DNA of 33,836 bases from Enterobacteriaceae bacterium UBA3516 (GTDB lineage: Bacteria > Pseudomonadota > Gammaproteobacteria > Enterobacterales > Enterobacteriaceae): positions 1 to 33,836 of the forward strand of contig DFPL01000019.1 of the NCBI GenBank assembly GCA_002377245.1, read 5' to 3'. The notes under the pieces were generated by a model. The model saw only the letters and a list, made by a program, of their open reading frames with translations. It had not been told where the DNA came from and searched no databases. Of this stretch, positions 25,350 to 33,572 are shown piece after piece. The translations under genes were made by a program, and so were the position numbers. The first letter of the stretch is position 1. Each line of letters begins with the position of its first letter.

Positions 25350-25400
25350 CCCCTCACGTCCTGCCCTCTCGGCAAAAAAGAGAGGGCCAGGGTTAGGGGG
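25350..25400. repeat. REP-type palindrome between cpsG and wcaJ
   Basis: CCCTCTC (25364-25370) pairs with GAGAGGG (25380-25386). Flanking CCCCTCACGTCCTG and CCAGGGTTAGGGGG extend the imperfect stem. The sequence family is the same as that of the wzxC-wcaK element at 22284-22382, so the two are copies of one repeat. The element fills most of the intercistronic gap. Confidence 0.75.
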
Positions 25401-25411
25401 AGAAACATGGA

Positions 25412-26782
25412 TTACTGATTCAACAGCGCCAGAATGTCCTGTGTTCGTGCCTCCATCAGCGCGGCATTGCCCCGTGACTCGACGTTGAGGCGCACCACGG
25501 GTTCGGTGTTGGAGGAGCGCAAATTGAACCGCCAGTCCGGGAAGGTCATGCTGATCCCATCGGTGCGGTCAACGCTGAGGGCGCTGGCGCTAAAGTGCTG
25601 TTCGACCCGGGAGATCGCTTCAGCAGGCCTGACCAGGGTGCTATTGATCTCACCGCTCGCCGGGAAGGCCAGCATCCGGTCCTGCACCAGCTCGGCGAGG
25701 GTTTTGCCCTGCAGGCAAAGCAACTCTGCCACCAGCAGCCAGGGGATCATGCCGCTGTCGCAGTAGGCAAAATCGCGGAAGTAGTGGTGAGCACTCATCT
25801 CGCCACCGTAAATGGCATCTTCCTGGCGCATACGTTCTTTAATAAAGGCATGACCGGTTTTCGACATCACCGGTTCACCGCCCGCTGCCGTCACCACATC
25901 GACCGTGTTCCAGGAAAGGCGCGGGTCATGGATAATTTTCGCCCCAGGGTTCTTCTCAAGGAACGCCTGTGCCAGCAGCCCCACAATGTAGTACCCCTCA
26001 ATGAACTGGCCGCCACCGTCGAAGAAGAAGCAACGATCAAAGTCGCCGTCGAAGGCAATACCCATGTCCGCACGGTGCTCAATCACCGCATTGCGGGTGT
26101 CGTCGCGGCACTCGGGCAGTAACGGGTTAGGAATACCGTTAGGGAAGTTACCGTCCGGCGTGTTATGCACTTTGATGAACGTGACCGGAATATTGCGCGC
26201 TCTGAAGCGTTCCTCCAGCGCATCAATTACCGGACCCGCAGCGCCGTTGCCGGAATTAATGACCAGCCGCAGCGGGGTGAAATTCGACAGGTCGACATAG
26301 GTCAACAAGTGGTCGATGTAGGCGTCGCGCAGATCGATTTTTTCGTAGCTGCCGCGCTTATCGGGATCGACGGGCGGGAAGTCATTAGCCTCCGCCAGGC
26401 GTTGCACATCACGAAGGCCCGTGTCGCCACTGATGGGACGTGCCCCTTTGCGTACCAGCTTCATGCCGTTGTAATCCATTGGATTATGGCTTGCCGTGAC
26501 TTCGATGCCCCCATCAACGCCGAGGTGGAAGGTAGCAAAGTAAATCTCTTCGGTGCCGGAAAGGCCGATATCCAGCACATCCACACCCGCATCCTGCAGC
26601 CCTTTTGCCAGCGCCAGTTTTAAGGTTTCGCTGGTCAAACGGACGTCGCCGCCGAGAACGATAGTCTTCGGCTTTAAATATTCGCCGTACGCACGGCCAA
26701 TGCGCCACGCAATATCTTCATTGAGTTCTGAACCCAGCTTGCCGCGAATATCGTAAGCTTTAAAACAGGTTAATTTTTCCAT
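25412..26782 (-). CDS. cpsG: Phosphomannomutase CpsG (ManB)
   Basis: CpsG interconverts mannose 6-phosphate and mannose 1-phosphate for GDP-mannose and GDP-fucose synthesis. With the ATG at 26782 it has 456 residues starting MEKLTCFKAYDIRGKLG, as in E. coli. A longer frame to 26836 has no family support, and GAGG sits just upstream of the chosen start. The phosphoserine loop is TASHNPMDYNG (Ser98), the metal loop is FDGDFDRC, and the substrate-binding loop is GGEMSAHHYF. The C-terminal phosphate loop is RSSNTEPVVRLNVE. It is 119 bases downstream of manC, with a REP element between. Confidence 0.96.
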   Translation of the reverse strand: MEKLTCFKAYDIRGKLGSELNEDIAWRIGRAYGEYLKPKTIVLGGDVRLTSETLKLALAKGLQDAGVDVLDIGLSGTEEIYFATFHLGVDGGIEVTASHNPMDYNGMKLVRKGARPISGDTGLRDVQRLAEANDFPPVDPDKRGSYEKIDLRDAYIDHLLTYVDLSNFTPLRLVINSGNGAAGPVIDALEERFRARNIPVTFIKVHNTPDGNFPNGIPNPLLPECRDDTRNAVIEHRADMGIAFDGDFDRCFFFDGGGQFIEGYYIVGLLAQAFLEKNPGAKIIHDPRLSWNTVDVVTAAGGEPVMSKTGHAFIKERMRQEDAIYGGEMSAHHYFRDFAYCDSGMIPWLLVAELLCLQGKTLAELVQDRMLAFPASGEINSTLVRPAEAISRVEQHFSASALSVDRTDGISMTFPDWRFNLRSSNTEPVVRLNVESRGNAALMEARTQDILALLNQ

Positions 26783-26860
26783 CATTACCTCGTTTTCAGG
26801 CAACAGTTCGCCCTCTCCGCTGCGGAGAAATTTCATTAAGTGTTATTTCTGCTCTTTCGT

Positions 26861-26890
26861 CTGCCGGTTACGCCCTGCGTTATCCGGCAG
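26861..26890. repeat. Classical REP element between manC and cpsG
   Basis: CTGCCGG (26861-26867) and CCGGCAG (26884-26890) enclose TTACGCCCTGCGTTAT. This is the familiar enteric REP form with a GCCGG stem and a central GCC-TGCG part. A shorter perfect hairpin TCTCCGC/GCGGAGA (26814-26828) lies in the same gap. Both could act on mRNA stability between manC and cpsG. Confidence 0.75.
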
Positions 26891-26901
26891 CCAGGCTAGA
26901 G

Positions 26902-28338
26902 CTAAATGCGTCCGTATCGGTCTTCGAAGCGCACGATATCGTCCTCTTCAAGGTACGAACCGGAGCGTACCTCAATCAGATCGAGCGGGATTTTTCCTGG
27001 GTTCTCCAGGCAGTGACGCGCGCCGAGCGGAATATAGATGGATTCGTTTTCACCCAGCAGCTTCACGTCATCGTCAATGGTGACCTTGGCGGTACCCGCC
27101 ACCACTACCCAGTGTTCGGCCCGGTGATGATGCATCTGCACCGACAGCCCCTCACCCGGTTTCACGGTGATGCGTTTTACCTGGTAGCGGTCACCCGCAT
27201 CGATGGAGTCATATTTCCCCCACGGGCGGTAGACTTCACGGTGAATGTGGTGCTCATGGCGACCATCCGCTTTGATCTGCTCCACCACCTTCTTCACGTC
27301 CTGAACGTGATTACGGTCGGCAATCAGCACGGCATCTTTGGTCTGCACCACCACCAAATCTTTCACGCCGACGGTGGTGACCAGACCAGACTCGGCATAG
27401 ACGAAGCTGTTTTCCGTTTCATGACTGATGACGTCGCCGTGATGCACGTTTCCCTCGGGCGTGTGCGCGCTGATTTCCCAGAGCGAGGACCAGGAGCCGA
27501 CATCACTCCAGCCTGCGTCCATCGGCACCACCACGGCATCCGCCGTTTTCTCCATCACCGCATAGTCGATGGACTCATCCGGGCAGGCCAGGAACGGCTC
27601 TTCTGCCACGCGAATGAAGTCCAGATCCGGGTCGGTGACGTTCATCGCTTTCTCGCAGGCACTATAGATATCCGGGCGGTACTTCTTCAGCTCTTCCAGA
27701 TAGCGGCCAGCGCGGAACAGGAACATGCCGCTGTTCCAGTAATACTCCCCGCTGGCGACATAGGCCTGTGCGGTCTCCAGATTCGGTTTTTCAACGAACT
27801 GCGCCACATCAAAGGCGACAGCGTCTTCCTGGCCCTGCGCCACGTTGCCGCGTCGGATGTAGCCATAACCGGTCTCGGGCATATCCGGCACGATGCCAAA
27901 GGTCACCAGTTTGCCCTTCTCCGCCCAGGGAATGGCCTGGCGCACCGAGGTGCGGAACGCTTCTTCATCGGCGATAACGTGGTCAGCGGCCAGCACCAGC
28001 ATCAGCGGATCCGCTTTCGGGTTATGCCGTTTTACCGCCATTGCCGCCAGGGCGATGGCCGGTGCGGTGTTGCGTCCGGCGGGTTCGAGAATAATGTTCT
28101 CGGTCAGCTTATTGAGCTGGCGCAGCTGTTCCGCAACGATAAACCGGTGCTGTTCATTACAAATGACCACCGGGCTTTCGCACTCCACCCCATCGAGACG
28201 ACAGACGGTGGTTTGCAGCATGGTCAGTTCGCCCTTCAGGCACAGAAACTGTTTTGGGTAGAGCACGCGGGAAAGCGGCCACAGACGGCTGCCAGAGCCT
28301 CCGGCCATCACGACCGGGTACAATTGTGTTTGACTCAT
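26902..28338 (-). CDS. manC: Mannose-1-phosphate guanylyltransferase ManC (CpsB)
   Basis: ManC forms GDP-mannose from mannose 1-phosphate and GTP. The 478 residues comprise an N-terminal nucleotidyltransferase with AGGSGSRLWPLSR (12-24) and the substrate motif FVEKP. The C-terminal cupin part has PWGKYDSIDAGDRYQVKRI and QMHHHRAEHWVVVAGTA, as in the type II enzymes (some of which also isomerise mannose 6-phosphate). The start codon overlaps the wcaI stop by four bases. The product feeds gmd here and any mannose use elsewhere. Confidence 0.96.
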   Translation of the reverse strand: MSQTQLYPVVMAGGSGSRLWPLSRVLYPKQFLCLKGELTMLQTTVCRLDGVECESPVVICNEQHRFIVAEQLRQLNKLTENIILEPAGRNTAPAIALAAMAVKRHNPKADPLMLVLAADHVIADEEAFRTSVRQAIPWAEKGKLVTFGIVPDMPETGYGYIRRGNVAQGQEDAVAFDVAQFVEKPNLETAQAYVASGEYYWNSGMFLFRAGRYLEELKKYRPDIYSACEKAMNVTDPDLDFIRVAEEPFLACPDESIDYAVMEKTADAVVVPMDAGWSDVGSWSSLWEISAHTPEGNVHHGDVISHETENSFVYAESGLVTTVGVKDLVVVQTKDAVLIADRNHVQDVKKVVEQIKADGRHEHHIHREVYRPWGKYDSIDAGDRYQVKRITVKPGEGLSVQMHHHRAEHWVVVAGTAKVTIDDDVKLLGENESIYIPLGARHCLENPGKIPLDLIEVRSGSYLEEDDIVRFEDRYGRI

Positions 28339-29639
28339 GATTTATCCCCATTCCCTTCGTAATTCAGCGTTTCGCCCTGCGAAGACGCAGCGCGTGCCTG
28401 AGCGGCCACGGGATCACGGCGGGAGATATCAGTCATAAACTGGGTTAATACGCTCTCTTTTTCGAGCGCGCTTTCGGCATATTCACGTGCCACCGTGTTG
28501 GTATGCGGCATCAGCAGCGCCTGTTCGATCCCGGCCGTCAACGCAGTGACAGACTCGGGTTCCACACACACTGCAATGCCTGGAAAGGTCTGGCAGAGCT
28601 CGCCAAGTTCGGTGCTGGCTTCCGCGGTGATCACCGCATTACCGCCCACCGCCAGAATATTGGTCAGTTTGGAGGGCAGCACCGCATCGGCAGCACCGCG
28701 CTTTTGAATCACCAGATGGCAATCGGCCATCTTCAACAGGGCAGGCAGCGCTTCATAAGGTTGTAACGGGAAAAATTTCACGTTATCAAGCTTCTGATCC
28801 TGCGCCAGTTTTTCCAGTCGGGCTTTGCCACCGCCCTGCCCAACGATCACAAACAGCCACGGCTGTTCACGCAGGGCGTTGGCTGCCGCGATCACGTTTT
28901 CCAGCCCCTGCTTCTCACCAATGTTGCCGGAATAAAGAATGATTTTTTTGTCATCCGGCAGCGCCAGCTGGCGCTTTAACGCCACGACGTTTGCCGCCTC
29001 CACCTGCCGAAAACGGGCCACTTCGGACCAGTTCGGGAAGAAGATGATTCGCTCAGGGCTTACTCCTTTCTCCCGCGCTTTGTTCATCATGGAGCGGGAA
29101 ATGGTCGAGACATTGTCGACATTGAGCAGGTTACTGCGCTCAAAAGCACTGGCCAGCTTTGCCACCCTGCCGCCTTTGCCTTTACCGGCCATGCCTAAGC
29201 CAAGCATGGCATCGACTTCATAATCCTGAACGTGCACCAGCGTGCGTGCACCGGTAAGCTTTGCCAGCAGGCGCATACCCGGCGTGCAAAATAGCGTCGG
29301 CACGACGCCGATGATGCGATCCGGCTTCCAGCGACGTTGCGCCATCAGCGGGAAAAAGCTGCTGACGGCAAAGCTTGTCAGATGGATAAGACGCTTAAGG
29401 GTTGACGGCTGTCGGGGAACATAGAGCGGGCAACGCCAGACGCGAGCCGCCCCGTTTTCCTGGCGATAGCGCCAGTTAGCGTACGGCTTTGCGACCTTCC
29501 ATTCCGGGTAATACGGCGGTGCCGTGATCACACGCACCTCATGGCCCTGCTCCGCCATCCACTCCACCATTTCGCCGGTATATTTACCGATTCCGGTTAA
29601 CTCCGGCGAATAGTTGATCCCGTAAACGAGGATTTTCAT
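28335..29639 (-). CDS. wcaI: Colanic acid glycosyltransferase WcaI (GT4) with extended C-terminus
   Basis: A family-4 GT-B glycosyltransferase acting on the colanic acid repeat, often assigned as a fucosyltransferase. The N-terminus MKILVYGINYSPELTGIGKYTGEM and the donor domain motifs ILYSGNIGEKQGLENV and VQKRGAADAVLPSKLTNILAVGG match E. coli WcaI. At 434 residues it is about 27 longer than the E. coli protein as I recall it. After the usual end near FMTDISRRD a tail, PVAAQARAASSQGETLNYEG, continues. The stop overlaps the manC start, so the extension brings the two genes into translational coupling. The start overlaps the gmm stop by four bases. Confidence 0.95.
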   Translation of the reverse strand: MKILVYGINYSPELTGIGKYTGEMVEWMAEQGHEVRVITAPPYYPEWKVAKPYANWRYRQENGAARVWRCPLYVPRQPSTLKRLIHLTSFAVSSFFPLMAQRRWKPDRIIGVVPTLFCTPGMRLLAKLTGARTLVHVQDYEVDAMLGLGMAGKGKGGRVAKLASAFERSNLLNVDNVSTISRSMMNKAREKGVSPERIIFFPNWSEVARFRQVEAANVVALKRQLALPDDKKIILYSGNIGEKQGLENVIAAANALREQPWLFVIVGQGGGKARLEKLAQDQKLDNVKFFPLQPYEALPALLKMADCHLVIQKRGAADAVLPSKLTNILAVGGNAVITAEASTELGELCQTFPGIAVCVEPESVTALTAGIEQALLMPHTNTVAREYAESALEKESVLTQFMTDISRRDPVAAQARAASSQGETLNYEGNGDKS

Positions 29640-30109
29640 AGACCCGGTACTCCCCGCGCTTCCTGGAAGTAGGCGCGGCTGTTGTCATGGACCAGTGGGT
29701 CGGCAGTTAATACGTCCGGCGTCAGCCAACGGTAGTCATCATGCTGATCCGGCGGCAACACCAGCGCCTCCTCATCCACTCGCAGACGAAAACCCAGCAC
29801 GATGTAATGGGTGCTGAAGTCGCTACCGGAAAAGTTGTCGTCATAGAAATGCTGCCAGACGCCGTAAAACTCACCGGCCGACATCGGTAAACGCAGGCCC
29901 AGTTCGGCAAGGGTCAGGCGCTCAAATGCAACGGCCAGCGGCTCATCTTTTTGCACCCGACCGCCAGGCACAAACCAGTAACCCTGTGCCGGACGATTCG
30001 TGCGCTTTCCGAGCAGATACTCGCCGTTGGCGTTCTCAACGATGAGATCGATGGAGATGAGCGGGGTGGAACGCACCACCGTGGCAAAATCTTCCGGACG
30101 TAGAAACAT
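29636..30109 (-). CDS. gmm: GDP-mannose mannosyl hydrolase
   Basis: Gmm (WcaH) is a Nudix-type enzyme that hydrolyses GDP-mannose or GDP-glucose to GDP and the free sugar. It may balance GDP-sugar pools during colanic acid synthesis. The 157 residues carry the diverged Nudix region VPGGRVQKDEPLAVAFERLTLAELG. This lacks the full Nudix glutamate set, as is characteristic of Gmm. The N-terminus MFLRPEDFATVVRSTPLISIDL is typical. It lies two bases after fcl and overlaps wcaI by four, so it is embedded in a coupled run of genes. Confidence 0.95.
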   Translation of the reverse strand: MFLRPEDFATVVRSTPLISIDLIVENANGEYLLGKRTNRPAQGYWFVPGGRVQKDEPLAVAFERLTLAELGLRLPMSAGEFYGVWQHFYDDNFSGSDFSTHYIVLGFRLRVDEEALVLPPDQHDDYRWLTPDVLTADPLVHDNSRAYFQEARGVPGL

Positions 30110-30111
30110 GC

Positions 30112-31077
30112 TTACCCCCTGAACCGCTGCTGATTTTCAAGGAACCACTGGTAGGTGCTTGCCAGCCCCTGCTCCAGTGAAATCTCGTGATACCAGCCGA
30201 GCGCATGCAGACGTTGCACATCCAGCAGTTTGCGCGGGGTGCCGTCAGGTTTGGTGGCGTCAAAGACCACACGCCCTTTGTAACCCACCACCTGGGCGAG
30301 GGTCTGCGCCAGCTCACGAATGGTGCAATCCACCCCGGTACCGACGTTAATGTGCGACAGCATAGGCTGGGTGTTTTCCTGCCAGACGCTGGCGTCCAGT
30401 TCCATCACGTGAATGCTGGCGGCAGCCATGTCGTCCACATGAAGGAACTCGCGCATCGGCGTACCGCTGCCCCACACCACCACGTCCGGCGCATTGCTGA
30501 TTGCGGCTTCATGGAAGCGGCGCAGCAAGGCCGGGATCACATGGGAATTGCTCGGGTGGAAATTGTCATTCGGCCCGTACAGGTTGGTCGGCATCACCGA
30601 GCGATAGTCACGGCCATGCTGGCGATTGTAGGACTCACACAGCTTGATCCCGGCGATTTTGGCAATCGCATACGGCTCATTAGTGGCTTCCAGCGTTCCC
30701 TGAAGCAGCTCGCTTTCAGCTATCGGCTGCTGGGCCAGCTTCGGATAGATACAGGATGAGCCGAGGAAGAGCAGCTTATTCACGTTGTGCGTGTGCGCCG
30801 CGTGAATGATGTTGCTCTCGATCATCATGTTCTCGTAAATAAAATCCGCCGGGAACGTGTTGTTAGCGACAATACCGCCCACTTTCGCCGCTGCCAGGTA
30901 GACCTGGTCAATACGTTCGCTGGCAAAGAAGGCGTTTACCGCAGCCGGGTCGAGAAGATCGAGCGCGTCACGGCTGCGTAGCACCAGCTCCACATCCTCA
31001 CGCTGCTCGAGCTGGCGAACAATGGCCGACCCGACCATGCCGCGGTGACCCGCGACAAAGATACGTTTTTTCGTCAT
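30112..31077 (-). CDS. fcl: GDP-L-fucose synthase
   Basis: Fcl (WcaG) epimerises and reduces GDP-4-keto-6-deoxymannose to GDP-L-fucose with NADPH. The 321 residues show the cofactor motif GHRGMVGSAI (10-19), the active-site segment SSCIYPK with Ser107 and Cys109, and the catalytic pair Tyr136 and Lys140 in PYAIAKIAG. NLYGPNDNFHPSNSHV follows, with the epimerase histidine. The start is two bases after gmd. GGAG lies eight bases before the ATG, inside the end of gmd. All key residues are present. Confidence 0.96.
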   Translation of the reverse strand: MTKKRIFVAGHRGMVGSAIVRQLEQREDVELVLRSRDALDLLDPAAVNAFFASERIDQVYLAAAKVGGIVANNTFPADFIYENMMIESNIIHAAHTHNVNKLLFLGSSCIYPKLAQQPIAESELLQGTLEATNEPYAIAKIAGIKLCESYNRQHGRDYRSVMPTNLYGPNDNFHPSNSHVIPALLRRFHEAAISNAPDVVVWGSGTPMREFLHVDDMAAASIHVMELDASVWQENTQPMLSHINVGTGVDCTIRELAQTLAQVVGYKGRVVFDATKPDGTPRKLLDVQRLHALGWYHEISLEQGLASTYQWFLENQQRFRG

Positions 31078-31079
31078 GC

Positions 31080-32201
31080 TCAGGACTCCAGCGCGATGGC
31101 AACCTCATAACCATGGGCTCGCAGCAACGAGTGTTTTTTCGCCGCTTCGAGATCGTGGGCCACCATCTCGGAGACCATTTCCTGCAGGGTCGTTTCCGGT
31201 TTCCAGCCCAGCTTCTCGTGTGCTTTCGTCGGGTCACCCAGCAGGGTTTCCACTTCTGCAGGACGGAAGTAACGCGGATCAACGGCGACAATCACATCAC
31301 CCGGTTTCACGCCCGGTGCGTCATGACCGGTGACGGAGACCACAATGCCCTTCTCTTCCACGCCGTTGCCTTCAAAGCGCAGTTTGATACCGAGCTGTGC
31401 GGCGGCCATTTCGACGAACTGGCGCACGGAGTACTGCACGCCGGTGGCGATCACGAAATCTTCTGGTTTTTCCTGTTGCAGCATCATCCACTGCATTTTT
31501 ACGTAGTCTTTGGCATGGCCCCAGTCACGCAGGGAATCCATGTTGCCGAGATACAGGCAGGACTCCAGTCCCTGAGCAATGTTAGCAATCGCACGGGTGA
31601 TTTTGCGTGTAACAAAGGTCTCACCACGGCGCGGAGATTCGTGGTTGAAAAGAATGCCGTTACAGGCATACATGCCATAGGATTCGCGGTAGTTTACGGT
31701 TATCCAGTAGGCGTAGAGTTTCGCTACAGCGTACGGGGAACGCGGGTAGAATGGCGTCGTCTCTTTCTGCGGGGTCTCCTGCACCAGGCCATACAGTTCA
31801 GAGGTGGAGGCCTGATAGAAACGGGTTTTCTTTTCAAGGCCGAGGAAGCGAATCGCCTCCAGCAGACGCAGTGTACCCATACCGTCTACGTCAGCGGTGT
31901 ATTCCGGGGATTCAAAGGAGACCGCAACGTGGCTCATGGCACCGAGGTTGTACACTTCATCCGGCTGCACTTCCTGCAGGATGCGCGTCAGGTTGGAGGA
32001 GTCGGTCAGGTCACCGTAGTGCAGATGAAACTTTGGATTGCTGGTATGCGGATCCTGGTAAATATGATCCACACGTTCGGTATTGAACGATGAGGCACGA
32101 CGTTTAATACCGTGAACTTCGTAACCCTTCTCAAGAAGCAGTTCCGCCAGATAAGAGCCATCTTGCCCGGTTACGCCGGTGATGAGAGCGACTTTAGACA
32201 T
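31080..32201 (-). CDS. gmd: GDP-mannose 4,6-dehydratase
   Basis: Gmd dehydrates GDP-mannose to GDP-4-keto-6-deoxymannose, the first committed step to GDP-fucose. The 373 residues have the NADP motif GVTGQDGSYL (9-18), the catalytic STSEL with Thr133 and Glu135, and the pair Tyr157 and Lys161 in PYAVAKLYAY. These are complete, in contrast to the related dehydratase RmlB in this window. GAGG lies eight bases before the ATG. It is 27 bases downstream of wcaF. Confidence 0.97.
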   Translation of the reverse strand: MSKVALITGVTGQDGSYLAELLLEKGYEVHGIKRRASSFNTERVDHIYQDPHTSNPKFHLHYGDLTDSSNLTRILQEVQPDEVYNLGAMSHVAVSFESPEYTADVDGMGTLRLLEAIRFLGLEKKTRFYQASTSELYGLVQETPQKETTPFYPRSPYAVAKLYAYWITVNYRESYGMYACNGILFNHESPRRGETFVTRKITRAIANIAQGLESCLYLGNMDSLRDWGHAKDYVKMQWMMLQQEKPEDFVIATGVQYSVRQFVEMAAAQLGIKLRFEGNGVEEKGIVVSVTGHDAPGVKPGDVIVAVDPRYFRPAEVETLLGDPTKAHEKLGWKPETTLQEMVSEMVAHDLEAAKKHSLLRAHGYEVAIALES

Positions 32202-32228
32202 AGTATATTCCTCTGTACTTATCAGAAA

Positions 32229-32777
32229 TTATTCAGTTTCAACGCGTTCGCGTATCACCACTGCGGGATTGCCCCGGCAAATCATATTTGCCGCAAGCGA
32301 CTTAAAAACACTGCTGCGCGCACCCACGACCGTTCCGTCGCCAATGCGTACGCCGGGAGCAACAAATACATCCGTTGCCAGCCAGCATTTATCGCCAATC
32401 ACAATCGGCTGCGCGTGGATATCAAAATGCGCGCTCATATAATCGTGACTGCCGGTACACAAATAACATTTCTGCGAAATCACCGAGTTAGTACCAATGG
32501 TAATATCGCCAAGGCTATATAACACCGCGTCATCACCCACCCAGCTATAATCGCCAAGGGTTAATTTCCACGGATAGGTAATTTTGACTGACGGGCGAAT
32601 GACTACGTTTTTTCCGATTTTTGCACCAAATAAACGAAGTAAAAATGCCCGCCAGCGATACATAATTTGTGGAGACCAGGCAAATAATGTCGCCTGTACC
32701 GCCCACCACAATTGAACCTTAATGGCATTACCGCCCCGAAAGCCTTTCGGCACGGAGAATCCTTGTAATTCTTGCAT
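32229..32777 (-). CDS. wcaF: Colanic acid acetyltransferase WcaF
   Basis: A 182-residue left-handed beta-helix acyltransferase that O-acetylates the colanic acid repeat, probably on a fucose, from acetyl-CoA. Hexapeptide repeats run from about residue 55 to 165: KNVVIRPSVKITYPWKLTLGD, YSLGDITIGTNSVIS and DVFVAPGVRIGDGTVVGARS. The start MQELQGFSVPKGFRGGN is the family N-terminus. The start follows AAGGG by six bases, 35 bases after the wcaE stop. Length and repeats are intact. Confidence 0.95.
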   Translation of the reverse strand: MQELQGFSVPKGFRGGNAIKVQLWWAVQATLFAWSPQIMYRWRAFLLRLFGAKIGKNVVIRPSVKITYPWKLTLGDYSWVGDDAVLYSLGDITIGTNSVISQKCYLCTGSHDYMSAHFDIHAQPIVIGDKCWLATDVFVAPGVRIGDGTVVGARSSVFKSLAANMICRGNPAVVIRERVETE

Positions 32778-32812
32778 AGGTAACCCTTATATCAGTGCAC
32801 GCTATTTTTTAA

Positions 32813-33559
32813 TTATGCTTTGTTATATAAGGCTTTCGCTTTACCGGTTGTACGCAGCCGTAAGAGATAGGACAATTGGGCCCAAAAACCCGGCACGCGT
32901 AATATCTTTCGTTGCACATCACGGGCATCCCGACATAATTCCAGATTATTCGAGGTTGACACGCCACCCATAGAAAATTCCGATATTAAGCCTGACAAAC
33001 GTTTAAAGGGAAAACCAGCTTTAAACATCCTGGCGGCCAGTGCGTAATCAGAGGAGACTTTGTATTGTAAATCGTAGGGGTAGGTTTTCAGACCACTTAC
33101 CGGGAAGAATATGGCCTGATGACTGGCTGGCAAACTGTGGTAAATATACCAACCGTGTTTCGCGCCACGACGTATTTTGGTACCGTCGCCAAAATCTAAC
33201 AATGCGTCGGCAATGTACATTGCATTGTTATTGGCTTCTGCAAGCTGGCGCACCACCTGAACACTGTCTTCATGCAAAATATCACCGGAATTGAGGAACA
33301 GGGCGAAGCGGCCATTGGCCATATCAATCCCTTTGTTCATCGCATCATAGATGCCTTTGTCTTTTTCACTTACATAACGTAACTGGTACTGCCCGTTGAG
33401 ATTTTCGAGGAACTCAGCGGTGCCATCCTGAGATCCGCCATCGACCACAATCCACTCAAAACTGATGTCCTGTGCCTGCGCCAGATGCGCCAGTGACGCC
33501 CAGGTTTTCACAATGCCTTCGTAATTTCGAAATGCAACGGTAATAATACTAAGCAGCAT
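32813..33559 (-). CDS. wcaE: Colanic acid glycosyltransferase WcaE (GT2)
   Basis: A family-2 glycosyltransferase of 248 residues from the ATG at 33559. A GTG at 33568 would add three residues, but the ATG has GAGG eight bases upstream and gives the E. coli-like start MLLSIITVAFRNYEGI. The nucleotide motif is VVDGGSQDGT, and the donor/metal region is LFLNSGD in place of a classical DxD, as in other WcaE proteins. KVSSDYALAARMFKAG is the acceptor-side block. The sugar it transfers in colanic acid is not settled. It lies between wcaD and wcaF. Confidence 0.94.
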   Translation of the reverse strand: MLLSIITVAFRNYEGIVKTWASLAHLAQAQDISFEWIVVDGGSQDGTAEFLENLNGQYQLRYVSEKDKGIYDAMNKGIDMANGRFALFLNSGDILHEDSVQVVRQLAEANNNAMYIADALLDFGDGTKIRRGAKHGWYIYHSLPASHQAIFFPVSGLKTYPYDLQYKVSSDYALAARMFKAGFPFKRLSGLISEFSMGGVSTSNNLELCRDARDVQRKILRVPGFWAQLSYLLRLRTTGKAKALYNKA

Positions 33560-33572
33560 GTGACACACCTCA

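Noticed and set aside
26783..26836. N-terminal extension of CpsG by 18 residues
   Set aside because: The extra residues are translated intergenic DNA with a hairpin. The ATG at 26782 has a ribosome binding site and matches the family start.
27013..28362. 449-codon open frame on the plus strand opposite manC
   Set aside because: It lies wholly antisense to the conserved manC gene, resembles no family and is explained by GC-rich codon structure.
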